Positions 10,402 to 21,521 of a stretch of 64,000 nucleotides of DNA are shown piece after piece. Each line of letters starts with the position of its first letter. The first letter of the stretch is position 1. The translations under genes were made by a program, and so were the position numbers. The DNA comes from Cupriavidus cauae (lineage in GTDB: Bacteria > Pseudomonadota > Gammaproteobacteria > Burkholderiales > Burkholderiaceae), in NCBI RefSeq assembly GCF_008632125.1, contig NZ_VWRN01000071.1:1-64000 (forward strand), written 5' to 3'. The notes below the pieces were generated by a model. That model was given only the letters and a program-made list of their open reading frames with translations. It did no database searches and had not been told where the DNA came from.

Positions 10402-10531
10402 TGCGATCCTCGATCCTTTATTGCAACGGATAGCGGCAGTGTAGCGCCGCAGGCGCCGCATCGCACCGCCGGCGCGATTGCAAGGCGGTGAGCGCTGGCT
10501 TACCATGCTGCGCTTTCGCGGAGGTTGTTCG

Positions 10532-11779
10532 ATGGTTGGGAAGGGGTGGCTGGGGGCTTGCCTGTTGGCCCTGGCGGCGGGTGCCGCGTCGGCGCAGGAG
10601 CCGATCCGGCTCGGCATGATCGACGGGCTGTCCGGCCCGTTCGCCAATGCCGGCGAGGCGGTGGTGCGCAATCTTCGGCTCGCCATCGACCGGGTCAACG
10701 CCCGCGGCGGCGTGCGCACCGCGGAAGGGCAGCGCCCGCTGGAGCTCGTCACCTTCGACAGCAAGGGCAATGTCGACGAGAGCCTGATCCAGTTCCGCGC
10801 GCTGCTGGACCGCCGCATCCCCTTCGTGCTGCAGGGGAACAGCTCCGCGGTCGCCGCCGCGCTGGTCGGCGCGGTGAACCGCCACAACGCGCGCCAGCCC
10901 GATGCGCGCGTGCTGTTCATGAACTATTCGGCGGTCGATCCGGCCCTGACCAACGAGAACTGCAGCTTCTGGCATTTCCGCTTCGATGCCGGCGCCGACA
11001 TGCGGATGGAGGCGCTGACCGAGGTCATCCGCGCCGACGCCAGCGTGCGCCGCGTCTACCTGATCGCGCAGGACTACAGCTTCGGCCACCAGGTCTCGCG
11101 GCTGGCGCGCGACATGCTGGCGGCCAAGCGCCCCGATGTGAAGATCGTCGGCGACGAGTTCCACCCGATCGGCAAGATCAAGGACTTCGCGCCGTATATC
11201 GCCAAGATCAAGGCCAGCGGTGCCGACGCGGTGATCACCGGCAACTGGGGCAACGACCTGACGCTGATGGTCAAGGCGGCGCGCGAGGGCGGCCTCGGCG
11301 CCAAGTTCTACACCTTCTACGGCAATGGCCTGGGCGCCCCGGCGGCGATGGGCGAGGCCGGCGTGGGCCGGGTGCTGGCAGTGGCGGAATGGCATCCGAA
11401 CGTGGGCGGCGCCGCCTCCGATGCCTTCTATCAGGCCTTCCGCAGCCGCTATCCCGAGCCGAAGGACGACTACGTGCATCTGCGCATGCAGATGATGGTC
11501 GAGATGCTGGCGCGCGCGATCGAGCAGGCCGGGTCCACCGATGCGGTCAAGGTCGCGCGGGCGCTGGAGGGCATGCGCTACGTCAACGACTTCCATGACG
11601 CCACCGTGCGCGCGGACGACCACCAAGTGCTGCAGCCGCTCTATGTGTCGATGATGGAGCGCCAGGGCGGCGAGGTGCGCTTCGACAACGAGGGGTCGGG
11701 ATTCGGCTTCCGCACGGTCAAGCGGCTGAAGTCGGCGCAGACCACGCGCGCTACCACCTGCAAGATGGAGCGCCCCTAG
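10532..11779 (+). CDS. Branched-chain amino acid-type ABC transporter substrate-binding protein (orphan)
   Basis: 415 aa periplasmic binding protein of the LivK/peripla_BP_6 family. A signal peptide (about residues 1-22, ending ASA-QEP) precedes IRLGMIDGLSGPFANAGEAVV and the two-lobe fold. Start: the ATG at 10532 is preceded by GGAGG with a 7-nt spacer; an in-frame ATG at 10505 lacks a ribosome site. No permease or ATPase gene is adjacent, so partner and ligand are unknown. It is similar in kind to UrtA at 38488 but clearly a different subfamily. Confidence 0.85.
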   Translation: MVGKGWLGACLLALAAGAASAQEPIRLGMIDGLSGPFANAGEAVVRNLRLAIDRVNARGGVRTAEGQRPLELVTFDSKGNVDESLIQFRALLDRRIPFVLQGNSSAVAAALVGAVNRHNARQPDARVLFMNYSAVDPALTNENCSFWHFRFDAGADMRMEALTEVIRADASVRRVYLIAQDYSFGHQVSRLARDMLAAKRPDVKIVGDEFHPIGKIKDFAPYIAKIKASGADAVITGNWGNDLTLMVKAAREGGLGAKFYTFYGNGLGAPAAMGEAGVGRVLAVAEWHPNVGGAASDAFYQAFRSRYPEPKDDYVHLRMQMMVEMLARAIEQAGSTDAVKVARALEGMRYVNDFHDATVRADDHQVLQPLYVSMMERQGGEVRFDNEGSGFGFRTVKRLKSAQTTRATTCKMERP

Positions 11780-11820
11780 GTATCTGCCCGCCGGTATTGG
11801 AAGGGCACGGGCAGGCGGTT

Positions 11821-11849
11821 TTGCCCGGCCACCCCAGTTGCGCTATAAT
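11821..11849 (+). promoter_or_regulatory. sigma-70 promoter of rpsO
   Basis: TTGCCC (11821-11826), a 17-bp spacer and a perfect TATAAT (11844-11849). Predicted start near 11856, giving a 5 prime UTR of about 130 nt before rpsO, long enough for translational autoregulation by S15. Confidence 0.85.
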
Positions 11850-11989
11850 GCGCGGCTGTCGTTCAGGCGGCACTCGCGGTAACGCGGGCGCGCCAGGCGG
11901 CAATGCAGTGTGCGGCGCAAGCCGCACGTTTATCCCGCACGACGATCGCGGCCCTGGCGCTGCGACGTTCGCAAGTGAAAGGAAACATC

Positions 11990-12259
11990 ATGTCCGTAGC
12001 CGATATCAACAAGTCCGAAGTCATCAAGCAGTTCGCCCGCGGCGCCAACGACACCGGCAGCCCCGAAGTCCAGGTCGCTCTGCTGACCACGCGCATCAAC
12101 GAACTGACCCCCCACTTCAAGGCCAACATGAAGGATCACCACAGCCGCCGCGGTCTGCTGCGCATGGTGAGCCGCCGTCGCCGCCTGCTGGACTACCTGA
12201 AGTCGAACGACGCCGATCGTTATCGCGCGCTGATCGAGAAGCTGGGCCTGCGCAAGTAA
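11990..12259 (+). CDS. rpsO: 30S ribosomal protein S15
   Basis: 89 aa, full length. Binds 16S rRNA early in small-subunit assembly. Conserved features: [21 protein letters not shown], the basic [11 protein letters not shown] and the C-terminal [19 protein letters not shown] precedes the ATG. In the conserved rpsO-pnp arrangement. Confidence 0.98.
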   Translation: MSVADINKSEVIKQFARGANDTGSPEVQVALLTTRINELTPHFKANMKDHHSRRGLLRMVSRRRRLLDYLKSNDADRYRALIEKLGLRK

Positions 12260-12366
12260 ATTGCGCCAGGCTGCTCGGATCGGGGAAGGGAAGAGGATGG
12301 CGATGCCGATGCCGGCATGGTCGGCACTGTCGGTCCTCGCACCGCACGCCCCGGCGTGACGCCAGG

Positions 12367-12407
12367 ATGCCTGCGTCAGCTCTGCTGATGCAGGCATTTT
12401 GTTTTTT
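12367..12407 (+). terminator. Rho-independent terminator between rpsO and pnp
   Basis: A 14-bp stem, ATGCCTGC-G-TCAGC (12367-12380) with GCTGATGCAGGCAT (12384-12397) and one G-T wobble, a 3-nt loop, then TTTGTTTTTT. Probably partial, as in the classical rpsO-pnp unit. Confidence 0.9.
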
Positions 12408-12812
12408 GCGGCGGCGAATCGGCCGTGGCGGCAAATGCCGCGAAGCCGAATGACGCCGCGGGCGGCCGGCTTGACCGGGCGCCGTTGCCGTTGCGCCACG
12501 ATGCGCAACGGAGTAAGTTAATTCGTTCTTTTCATTCATGACACCGGAGTCCGGCAAGGAAACAGGGCCTTGTGTCATTCCAGCGCCTCATCGAATATCG
12601 GCAGCGATCGTTTCACCTTGATCGCTGCGCGTCGATCGTCGTGCATCGATGCCGCGGCGGCGACCGCGGTGACGCGCTGGAATGGCATAGCACTTCCCTG
12701 CGACCGCGCCTGACAGCGATCCGGCAGCAATGCCCGCGGCTGCATCACGCGGGCGCCGGCACGCCGGCGGGCCCGATGGCCCGTCGCCGTGCAAGCACAC
12801 AGGGGAACGCTC
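12408..12812 (+). promoter_or_regulatory. Structured pnp leader region
   Basis: 405 bp without a gene. It contains several hairpins in a row. CAAGG/CCTTG (12555-12559, 12568-12572) sits inside ATGACA/TGTCAT (12538-12543, 12573-12578), beside a CCGG/CCGG hairpin (12544-12554). A perfect 9-bp repeat GCAGCGATC/GATCGCTGC (12601-12609, 12620-12628) follows. In E. coli a pnp leader stem is cut by RNase III and then bound by PNPase for autorepression; this region has the right place and structure for that, by inference. No clear sigma-70 promoter was identified in it. Confidence 0.5.
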
Positions 12813-14984
<2,172 letters not shown>

Positions 14985-15052
14985 GCCGGTCCGGAGCCGC
15001 CGTGCCCGCACAAGCGGGGCGACGGTTTCTCGGTCGGACGCAATGCGTGTGG

Positions 15053-15085
15053 AAAAACGGCTGGGCGATGCCCGGCCGTTTTTTT
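15053..15085 (+). terminator. Rho-independent terminator after pnp
   Basis: AAACGGCTGGGC (15055-15066), loop GAT, GCCCGGCCGTTT (15070-15081) with one wobble, followed by a T run to 15085. Confidence 0.92.
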
Positions 15086-15197
15086 GTTTACACTGCCGCC
15101 AGTCCCTCAGGGCAGGCGCGATCGTTCGCGCTTTCTTTTTTCCCTTTCCGCATCCCTACCGCGCGCCAGGCGCGGTTTCAGTTTTCAAGGAGCCAGC

Positions 15198-16202
15198 ATG
15201 CAAGCCATCGAGATCCGCGAATACGGCGGCCCCGACGTGTTGCAGCCGACCGAGCGCCCCGATCCGGCGCCCGGTCCCGGTGAAGTCCTGATCCGCGTTG
15301 CCGCGGCCGGCGTCAATCGGCCCGACGTGTTCCAGCGTACCGGCAACTATCCGGTGCCGCCGGGGGCCTCCGATCTGCCCGGTCTCGAGGTCGCGGGCGA
15401 GATCGTCGGCGGCGATCTGTCGCATCCGGACAATCGCTTCGGCCTGAAGGTCGGCGACCGCGTGTGCGCGCTGGTGCAGGGCGGCGGCTACGCGCAGCTG
15501 TGCACCGCGCCGCTGGCGCAGTGCCTGCCGGTGCCGCAGGGCCTGAGCGATATCGAGGCCGCGGCCTTGCCCGAGACCTTCTTCACGGTGTGGAGCAATG
15601 TGTTCGACCGCGGCTATCTTGGACGCGGCCCGCGCGGCAAGGACGAGACGCTGCTGATCCAGGGCGGTTCGAGCGGTATCGGTACCACCGCGATCCAGAT
15701 CGCCAAGGCGCTCGGCCACAAGGTCTTCGTCACCGCCGGCAGCGACGAGAAGTGCCGTGCCTGCGAGGCACTCGGCGCCGACCGCGCGATCAACTACAAG
15801 ACGCAGGACTTCGCCGCCGAGGTCAAGACGCTGACCGGCGGCCGCGGTGTCGACGTGATCCTCGACATGGTGGCCGGGCCGTATCTGGCGCGCGAGCTGT
15901 CGTGCATCGCCGACGATGGCCGCATCGTCATCATCGCGCTGCTCGGCGGTGCCAAGGCGGAGATTCCGCTCGGCGACATCCTGCGCCGCCGCATCACCGT
16001 CACCGGCTCCACGCTGCGGCCGCGCCCGGCCTCGTTCAAGGGCGAGATCGCCCGCGCGCTGCACGAGCAGGTGTGGCCGCTGCTGGCCGACGGCAGCATC
16101 AAGCCGGTGATCCACCAGGTGTTCCCGGCCGCGCAGGCCGCCGACGCCCATCGTCTGATGGAGTCGAGCGAGCATGTCGGCAAGATCGTGCTGACCTGGT
16201 AA
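15198..16202 (+). CDS. NAD(P)H quinone oxidoreductase, zinc-less MDR family (PIG3-like)
   Basis: 334 aa. Medium-chain dehydrogenase/reductase without zinc ligands: N-terminal GroES-like domain (MQAIEIREYGGPDVL to about 120) and a Rossmann domain with the cofactor motif GGSSGIGTTAIQIAKALG (about 156-173). The PIG3/Qor branch reduces quinones with NADPH. AAGGAG lies 5 nt before the ATG. It lies between the pnp terminator and a 10-bp tandem repeat and is probably expressed alone or with tpiA downstream. Confidence 0.9.
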   Translation: MQAIEIREYGGPDVLQPTERPDPAPGPGEVLIRVAAAGVNRPDVFQRTGNYPVPPGASDLPGLEVAGEIVGGDLSHPDNRFGLKVGDRVCALVQGGGYAQLCTAPLAQCLPVPQGLSDIEAAALPETFFTVWSNVFDRGYLGRGPRGKDETLLIQGGSSGIGTTAIQIAKALGHKVFVTAGSDEKCRACEALGADRAINYKTQDFAAEVKTLTGGRGVDVILDMVAGPYLARELSCIADDGRIVIIALLGGAKAEIPLGDILRRRITVTGSTLRPRPASFKGEIARALHEQVWPLLADGSIKPVIHQVFPAAQAADAHRLMESSEHVGKIVLTW

Positions 16203-16310
16203 CGGGTGGCCGGGCCGGGCCCGGCTCGGCTCGGCGCGGCCATCGGGCCGGGCTGATGGACTGGACGGCGCTGGGCGGGACCGTGCAGGACCGGGCCGAT
16301 GGCTTGGGCG

Positions 16311-16400
16311 GGGTTGGGCTGGCCTGGGCTGGCCTGGGCTCGCCGGGGCTGACCGGGGCTGACCGGGGCTGACCGGGGCTGACCGGGGCTGACCGGGGCT
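16311..16400. repeat. 10-bp tandem repeat between qor and tpiA
   Basis: Nine head-to-tail 10-bp units of the form NNCNGGGGCT/GGCCTGGGCT; five consecutive copies are identical (GACCGGGGCT, 16351-16400). Decayed units (GGTTTGGTCG, GGCTTGGTCA) continue to about 16435 and before 16311. No coding potential is supported. The unit length equals about one helical turn. Confidence 0.95.
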
Positions 16401-16488
16401 GGTTTGGTCGGGCTTGGTCAGGCTTGGTCGGGCGCTAGGTTCGCGCGCTTTCCGGCCGATCGGCGTAGCGCCCCGTCCCCGCGCACGG

Positions 16489-16494
16489 TAGAAT
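16489..16494 (+). promoter_or_regulatory. Possible -10 element of tpiA
   Basis: TAGAAT at 16489-16494, 29 nt before the tpiA GTG start. No recognisable -35 hexamer at the right spacing. Confidence 0.35.
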
Positions 16495-16522
16495 AGCGGG
16501 TTTGATTTTGAGAGGCGCTTTC

Positions 16523-17263
16523 GTGAGACAAAAGCTCGTCATCGGCAACTGGAAGATGCATGGCAGCCTGGCTGCCAACGAGGCCCTGCTGAACGGTATC
16601 AAGGCCGGCGCCCCTGCGGGTGCCAGCCTCGCGGTGTGCGCGCCGTTCCCCTATCTGGCGCAGTGCCAGGCGTTGCTGGCGGGCAGCCAGGTCGCCTGGG
16701 GCGCCCAGGACGTGTCGGCCGAGGCGCGCGGCGCGTTCACCGGCGAGGTGGCGGCGTCGATGCTGGCCGAGTTCGGCGTCAGCTACGTGCTGGTGGGGCA
16801 TTCCGAGCGCCGCACCTATCATGGCGAGAGCGATGCCGGTGTCGCAGCCAAGGCGCTGCGGGCCCTCGAATTCGGCATCGTGCCGGTGATCTGCGTCGGC
16901 GAGACGCTGGCGCAGCGCGAGGCGGGCGAAACCGAGGCCGTGGTCGGCCGGCAGCTGCAGGCCGTGCTGGACGCGCTGTCGGTGGAGCAGCTGGGTCGCG
17001 TGGTGCTGGCCTATGAGCCGGTCTGGGCCATCGGTACCGGCAAGACCGCCAGCAAGGAGCAGGCCCAGGCCGTGCACGCCTTCCTGCGGGCCCAGGTGGC
17101 TGCGCGCGACGCCGGCGTGGCGCAGCGCATGGCGATCCTGTACGGCGGCAGCGTCAAGCCGGACAATGCGGCCGAGCTGTTCTCGATGGCCGATATCGAC
17201 GGCGGCCTGATCGGCGGCGCCTCGCTCAAAACCGAAGATTTTCTCGCGATCGGCAACGCCTGA
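16523..17263 (+). CDS. tpiA: Triosephosphate isomerase
   Basis: 246 aa TIM barrel interconverting dihydroxyacetone phosphate and glyceraldehyde-3-phosphate. Seen: substrate-binding N and K in GNWKMHG, catalytic His in VGHSERR, catalytic Glu in AYEPVWAIGTGK, phosphate-binding GGSVK and GGASLK. Start chosen at GTG 16523 (MRQKLVIGNWK), with AGAGG 7 nt upstream; an in-frame TTG at 16502 would add seven unconserved residues. Followed after 45 nt by secG, as is common. Confidence 0.97.
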   Translation: MRQKLVIGNWKMHGSLAANEALLNGIKAGAPAGASLAVCAPFPYLAQCQALLAGSQVAWGAQDVSAEARGAFTGEVAASMLAEFGVSYVLVGHSERRTYHGESDAGVAAKALRALEFGIVPVICVGETLAQREAGETEAVVGRQLQAVLDALSVEQLGRVVLAYEPVWAIGTGKTASKEQAQAVHAFLRAQVAARDAGVAQRMAILYGGSVKPDNAAELFSMADIDGGLIGGASLKTEDFLAIGNA

Positions 17264-17308
17264 TGCCGGCCGCACCGACCGTCTGAATCAGGCAAGCGAA
17301 TCGAATCC

Positions 17309-17677
17309 ATGGCAATTCTGAAAACTCTATTGATGGTCGCGCAGGTGCTGTCGGCACTGGGCGTGATCGGCTTGGTGCTGCTGCAGCACGGCAAGGGCGC
17401 CGACGTCGGCGCGGCGTTCGGCTCGGGCGCCTCGGGCAGCCTGTTCGGCGCCACCGGCTCGGCCAACTTCCTGTCGCGCACCACGGCCGTGCTGGCCACG
17501 CTGTTCTTCGTCTGCACGCTGGCGCTGACGCTGCTGGGCAACTACCGTCCGTCGGCCTCGCTGGGCGTGATGGGCGCGGCTCCGCAGACCGCTCCGGCCC
17601 CGGCCGCCTCGGTGCCGGCTGCATCGGCGCCGGCCGCTGCCGCATCGGCGCCGGCGGCTCCCGCCGTGCCGAAATAA
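17309..17677 (+). CDS. secG: Protein translocase subunit SecG
   Basis: 122 aa. Accessory subunit of the SecYEG channel in the inner membrane. Two transmembrane helices (about 3-23 and 52-72) flank the conserved cytosolic loop with LLQHGKGADVGAAFGSGASGS. The C-terminal Ala/Pro tail (about 85-122) is a low-complexity extension common in this group. The neighbourhood tpiA-secG-tRNA-Leu-nuo is conserved in beta-proteobacteria. Confidence 0.96.
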   Translation: MAILKTLLMVAQVLSALGVIGLVLLQHGKGADVGAAFGSGASGSLFGATGSANFLSRTTAVLATLFFVCTLALTLLGNYRPSASLGVMGAAPQTAPAPAASVPAASAPAAAASAPAAPAVPK

Positions 17678-17722
17678 TCCGGCATTCGCGCCCGGGATTG
17701 CCGAACATTTTGCACTTGTGCA

Positions 17723-17752
17723 TTGAACAAAGTGGCGATCATGGGTTAGAAT
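17723..17752 (+). promoter_or_regulatory. sigma-70 promoter upstream of tRNA-Leu and nuo
   Basis: TTGAAC (17723-17728), an 18-bp spacer and TAGAAT (17747-17752). Predicted start near 17759. No terminator is seen between the tRNA and nuoA, so it may serve both. Confidence 0.65.
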
Positions 17753-17876
17753 GCAGGGCTTGAAACGATTCCCCAGCGACGGTTCCTGGCGGTGCGGCCA
17801 AATAGCAAAAATGGCCGCAAAACCAGCATACCGAAGGGCTTGAAACCCGGCGCCAGGCAATATTGTTTCTCCCCCA

Positions 17877-17961
17877 GCCGACGTGGTGAAATTGGTAGAC
17901 ACGCTATCTTGAGGGGGTAGTGGCGAAAGCTGTGCGAGTTCGAGTCTCGCCGTCGGCACCA
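17877..17961 (+). tRNA. leuU: tRNA-Leu (anticodon GAG)
   Basis: 85 nt including encoded CCA. Acceptor stem GCCGACG (17877-17883) pairs with CGTCGGC (17951-17957), discriminator A, then CCA. Anticodon stem CTATC/GGTAG encloses loop TTGAGGG, giving GAG at 34-36. The long variable arm of a class II tRNA and the T-loop TTCGAGT are present. It reads CUC/CUU leucine codons. The position after secG matches E. coli secG-leuU. Confidence 0.97.
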
Positions 17962-18130
17962 AACAACTTGATCGGAGTCTGCTCCCGGGCAATGCCCCGG
18001 TGAGGGGCTCCGGCAGTCCGCAAGGCGGCGCCGTGATGTCTGCGCAATGGCGTTGGGCGCTTGGGGTGGGCAACAGGACGCCGCTTCAGCTGGTGCTGTT
18101 GACAACATTCCAGATAAGGCTGGCCGTACC

Positions 18131-18490
18131 TTGAATCTCGAAGCCTATTTCCCCGTTCTCATCTTCATCATCTTCGGCGTGGTGCTCGGCCTCGCGCTGA
18201 TGTCGATCGGCCGGATCCTGGGTCCGAACAAGCCCGACGCCGCCAAGCTCTCGCCCTACGAGTGCGGCTTCGAAGCGTTTGAGGACGCGCGCATGAAGTT
18301 CGACGTGCGCTATTACCTCATCGCCATCCTTTTCATTCTGTTCGATCTCGAAACCGCTTTCCTTTTCCCGTGGGGCGTCGCCCTGCAGGACATCGGCTGG
18401 CCGGGTTTCATCGCCATGGGCGTGTTTCTGCTGGAATTCATCGTGGGCTTCGTCTACATCTGGAAAAAGGGCGCGCTCGATTGGGAGTGA
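18131..18490 (+). CDS. nuoA: NADH-quinone oxidoreductase subunit A
   Basis: 119 aa, three transmembrane helices, part of the membrane arm of complex I near the quinone site. Conserved: [35 protein letters not shown]. Start: TTG at 18131 gives the family N-terminus ([10 protein letters not shown]) and standard length, with TAAGG 11 nt upstream. An ATG at 18047 would add 28 unconserved residues. First of 14 nuo genes. Confidence 0.92.
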   Translation: MNLEAYFPVLIFIIFGVVLGLALMSIGRILGPNKPDAAKLSPYECGFEAFEDARMKFDVRYYLIAILFILFDLETAFLFPWGVALQDIGWPGFIAMGVFLLEFIVGFVYIWKKGALDWE

Positions 18491-18496
18491 TGTGAA

Positions 18497-18979
18497 ATGG
18501 CAATCGAAGGCGTTCTGAACGAAGGCTTCGTCACGACTACCGCTGACAAGCTGATCAACTGGACCCGCACCGGGTCGCTGTGGCCGATGACCTTCGGCCT
18601 GGCCTGCTGTGCCGTGGAAATGATGCATGCCGGCGCCGCGCGCTACGACATGGACCGCTTCGGCGTGATCTTCCGCCCGTCGCCGCGCCAGTCGGACGTG
18701 ATGATCGTGGCCGGCACGCTGTGCAACAAGATGGCCCCCGCCCTGCGCAAGGTGTACGACCAGATGGCCGAGCCGCGCTGGGTCATCTCGATGGGCTCGT
18801 GCGCCAACGGCGGCGGCTACTATCACTACTCGTATTCGGTGGTGCGCGGTTGCGACCGGATCGTGCCGGTCGACATCTACGTGCCGGGCTGCCCGCCGAC
18901 GGCCGAAGCGCTGATCTACGGCATCATCCAGCTGCAGAACAAGATCCGCCGCACCAACACCATCGCGCGCAAGGGTTGA
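18497..18979 (+). CDS. nuoB: NADH-quinone oxidoreductase subunit B
   Basis: 160 aa. Carries iron-sulfur cluster N2, the last electron carrier before quinone: the cysteines are in [19 protein letters not shown] and VPGCPPT. Soluble connecting subunit of complex I. 6 nt after nuoA. Confidence 0.97.
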   Translation: MAIEGVLNEGFVTTTADKLINWTRTGSLWPMTFGLACCAVEMMHAGAARYDMDRFGVIFRPSPRQSDVMIVAGTLCNKMAPALRKVYDQMAEPRWVISMGSCANGGGYYHYSYSVVRGCDRIVPVDIYVPGCPPTAEALIYGIIQLQNKIRRTNTIARKG

Positions 18980-18980
18980 C

Positions 18981-19580
18981 ATGGCCAAGCTCGATACCCT
19001 GAAGTCCGCGCTGGAGAAGGCGCTCGGCAATCGCATCGGCAAGCTGGTGGAGTCGTTCGACCAGCTGACGCTGATCGTCAAGGCCGACGACTACCTCGAA
19101 GTGGCCCGCATCCTGCGCGACGATCCGTCGCTGCGTTTCGAGCAGCTGATCGACCTGTGCGGCGTCGACTATTCCACCTATGGCGACGGCGCCTGGGACG
19201 GTCCGCGTTTCGCCGCGATCTCGCATCTGCTGTCGCTGACGCATAACTGGCGCCTGCGCGTGCGCGTGTTCGCGCCGGACGACGACATGCCGGTGATCCC
19301 GTCGCTGATCGACGTGTGGAACTCGGTCAACTGGTTCGAGCGCGAGGCGTTCGACTTCTTCGGCATCATCTTCGAAGGCCATCCGGACCTGCGCCGCATC
19401 CTGACCGACTACGGCTTCGTCGGCCATCCGTTCCGCAAGGACTTCCCGGTGTCCGGCTATGTCGAGATGCGCTACGACCCAGAGCAGAAGCGCGTCATCT
19501 ATCAGCCGGTCACGATCGAACCGCGCGAGCTGACGCCACGGGTGATCCGCGAGGAAAACTACGGCGGCCTGAAGCACTGA
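18981..19580 (+). CDS. nuoC: NADH-quinone oxidoreductase subunit C
   Basis: 199 aa, the 30-kDa-type subunit of the connecting module. Signature [20 protein letters not shown] is visible (residues about 116-140), and the C-terminus holds the [14 protein letters not shown] segment. Separate from nuoD, unlike the fused NuoCD of enterobacteria. Starts 1 nt after the nuoB stop. Confidence 0.97.
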   Translation: MAKLDTLKSALEKALGNRIGKLVESFDQLTLIVKADDYLEVARILRDDPSLRFEQLIDLCGVDYSTYGDGAWDGPRFAAISHLLSLTHNWRLRVRVFAPDDDMPVIPSLIDVWNSVNWFEREAFDFFGIIFEGHPDLRRILTDYGFVGHPFRKDFPVSGYVEMRYDPEQKRVIYQPVTIEPRELTPRVIREENYGGLKH

Positions 19581-19599
19581 CCGGCACTGAGAACCCGCG

Positions 19600-20853
19600 A
19601 TGGCAGATATCAAGAATTACACCCTGAACTTCGGTCCGCAGCACCCGGCGGCGCACGGCGTGCTGCGCCTGGTGCTGGAGCTGGACGGCGAAGTGATCCA
19701 GCGCGCCGACCCGCACATCGGCCTGCTGCACCGTGCCACCGAGAAGCTGGCCGAGCAGAAGACCTGGATCCAGAGCGTGCCGTACATGGACCGTCTCGAC
19801 TACGTGTCGATGATGGCCAACGAACACGCCTACGTGATGGCGATCGAGAAGCTGGTCGGCATCGACGTGCCGATCCGCGCGCAGTACATCCGCGTGATGT
19901 TCGACGAGATCACGCGCCTGCTGAACCATCTGATGTGGATCGGCTCGCACGCGCTCGACGTCGGCGCGATGGCGGTGTTCCTGTACGCGTTCCGCGAGCG
20001 CGAGGACATGTTCGACATGTACGAGGCGGTGTCGGGCGCGCGGATGCACGCGGCCTACTATCGTCCGGGCGGCGTCTATCGCGACCTGCCCGACACGATG
20101 CCGCAATACAAGGCGTCCAAGGTCCACAACGAGCGGGCGATCAAGGCGATGAACGAGGCGCGCTCCGGCTCGCTGCTCGACTTCATCGAGGATTTCACCA
20201 ACCGGTTCCCGAAGTACGTCGACGAGTACGAGACGCTGCTGACCGACAACCGGATCTGGAAGCAGCGACTGGTCGGCATCGGCGTGGTCAGCCCGGAACG
20301 CGCGCTGCAGATGGGCTTTACCGGCCCGATGCTGCGCGGCTCGGGGATCGAGTGGGACCTGCGCAAGAAACAGCCCTACGAGGTCTACGACAAGCTCGAC
20401 TTCGACGTGCCGGTCGGCGTGGGCGGCGACTGCTATGCGCGCTATCTGGTGCGGGTGGAAGAAATGCGCCAGTCCAACCGCATCATCAAGCAATGCGTCG
20501 ACTGGCTGCGCCGCAATCCCGGCCCGGTGATGAGCGACAACCACAAGGTCACGCCGCCGTCGCGCGTCGACATGAAGTCGAACATGGAAGAGCTGATCCA
20601 CCATTTCAAGCTCTTCACCGAAGGCATTCGCGTGCCGGAGGGCGAGACCTACGCGGCGGTGGAGCACCCGAAGGGCGAGTTTGGCATCTACGCGATCTCC
20701 GACGGCGCGAACAAGCCGTACCGTCTGAAGATCCGCGCACCGGGCTTTGCCCACCTGGCCGCGCTCGACGAAATGGCCAAGGGCCACATGATCGCGGATG
20801 CGGTGACGATCATCGGTACGCAGGACATCGTGTTCGGCGAGATCGACCGCTAA
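19600..20853 (+). CDS. nuoD: NADH-quinone oxidoreductase subunit D
   Basis: 417 aa, the 49-kDa-type subunit that forms the quinone-binding pocket together with NuoB. Conserved N-terminal [22 protein letters not shown] with the quinone-site His, [13 protein letters not shown], and the C-terminal DIVFGEIDR. Evolutionarily related to NiFe hydrogenase large subunits but lacking the metal cysteines. Confidence 0.98.
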   Translation: MADIKNYTLNFGPQHPAAHGVLRLVLELDGEVIQRADPHIGLLHRATEKLAEQKTWIQSVPYMDRLDYVSMMANEHAYVMAIEKLVGIDVPIRAQYIRVMFDEITRLLNHLMWIGSHALDVGAMAVFLYAFREREDMFDMYEAVSGARMHAAYYRPGGVYRDLPDTMPQYKASKVHNERAIKAMNEARSGSLLDFIEDFTNRFPKYVDEYETLLTDNRIWKQRLVGIGVVSPERALQMGFTGPMLRGSGIEWDLRKKQPYEVYDKLDFDVPVGVGGDCYARYLVRVEEMRQSNRIIKQCVDWLRRNPGPVMSDNHKVTPPSRVDMKSNMEELIHHFKLFTEGIRVPEGETYAAVEHPKGEFGIYAISDGANKPYRLKIRAPGFAHLAALDEMAKGHMIADAVTIIGTQDIVFGEIDR

Positions 20854-21019
20854 CGACGTGCCGCCGCCGGACGACGATCCGGACCGACCGCGGCAAGCCG
20901 GCATGGGGCTCATGCCTGCGAGGACAACGCAGCGACGGCTGCAACTGATGCGGACCGCGCCACCGGCTGGCGCGTTTCGCTTGTAAATCGGCGCATTAGG
21001 CAACACCACGGCAACGACC
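20854..21019. other. Gap between nuoD and nuoE
   Basis: 166 bp, the largest gap in the nuo operon. It contains GC-rich imperfect inverted repeats but no T-run terminator, no convincing promoter and no ORF that can be supported. Confidence 0.5.
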
Positions 21020-21520
21020 ATGCTATCAGCAGAAGCTCTCAAGGAAATCGATCGCGCGATCGCCAAGTATCCGGCCGACCAGAAGCAATCGGCCGTGATG
21101 GCGGCATTGGCCGTGGCGCAGGGCGAAGTGGGCTGGGTGTCCCCGGAAGTCATGGAATTCGTGGCCAAGTACCTCGACATGCCGCCGGTGTGGGTGGAGG
21201 AAGTGGCCACCTTCTACAACATGTACGACACCAAGCCGGTCGGCCGCTACAAGCTGACCGTCTGTACCAACCTGCCTTGCGCACTGTCCGGCGGCGAGCG
21301 TGCCGGCGAGTACCTGAAGCGCAAGCTGGGCATCGACTACAACGAGACGACCCCGTGCGGCACCTTCACGCTGAAGGAAGGCGAGTGCATGGGCGCCTGC
21401 GGCGACGCCCCGGTGATGATCGTCAACAACACCCGCATGTGCAGCTTCATGAGCGACGCCAAGCTCGACGCGCTGGTCGACGAGCTCAAGGCCGAAGCCG
21501 CTGCCAAGGGGGACAAGTAA
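21020..21520 (+). CDS. nuoE: NADH-quinone oxidoreductase subunit E
   Basis: 166 aa, the 24-kDa-type subunit of the NADH-oxidising module. A thioredoxin-like [2Fe-2S] domain (cluster N1a) has cysteines in [11 protein letters not shown] and [10 protein letters not shown]. An N-terminal helical bundle (residues 1-75) includes the [14 protein letters not shown] segment. It starts 166 nt after nuoD and is followed after 1 nt by nuoF. Confidence 0.97.
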   Translation: MLSAEALKEIDRAIAKYPADQKQSAVMAALAVAQGEVGWVSPEVMEFVAKYLDMPPVWVEEVATFYNMYDTKPVGRYKLTVCTNLPCALSGGERAGEYLKRKLGIDYNETTPCGTFTLKEGECMGACGDAPVMIVNNTRMCSFMSDAKLDALVDELKAEAAAKGDK

Positions 21521-21521
21521 T

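Noticed and set aside
18047-18130. Upstream ATG start for nuoA
   Set aside because: Adds 28 residues not typical of NuoA; the TTG at 18131 yields the family N-terminus.
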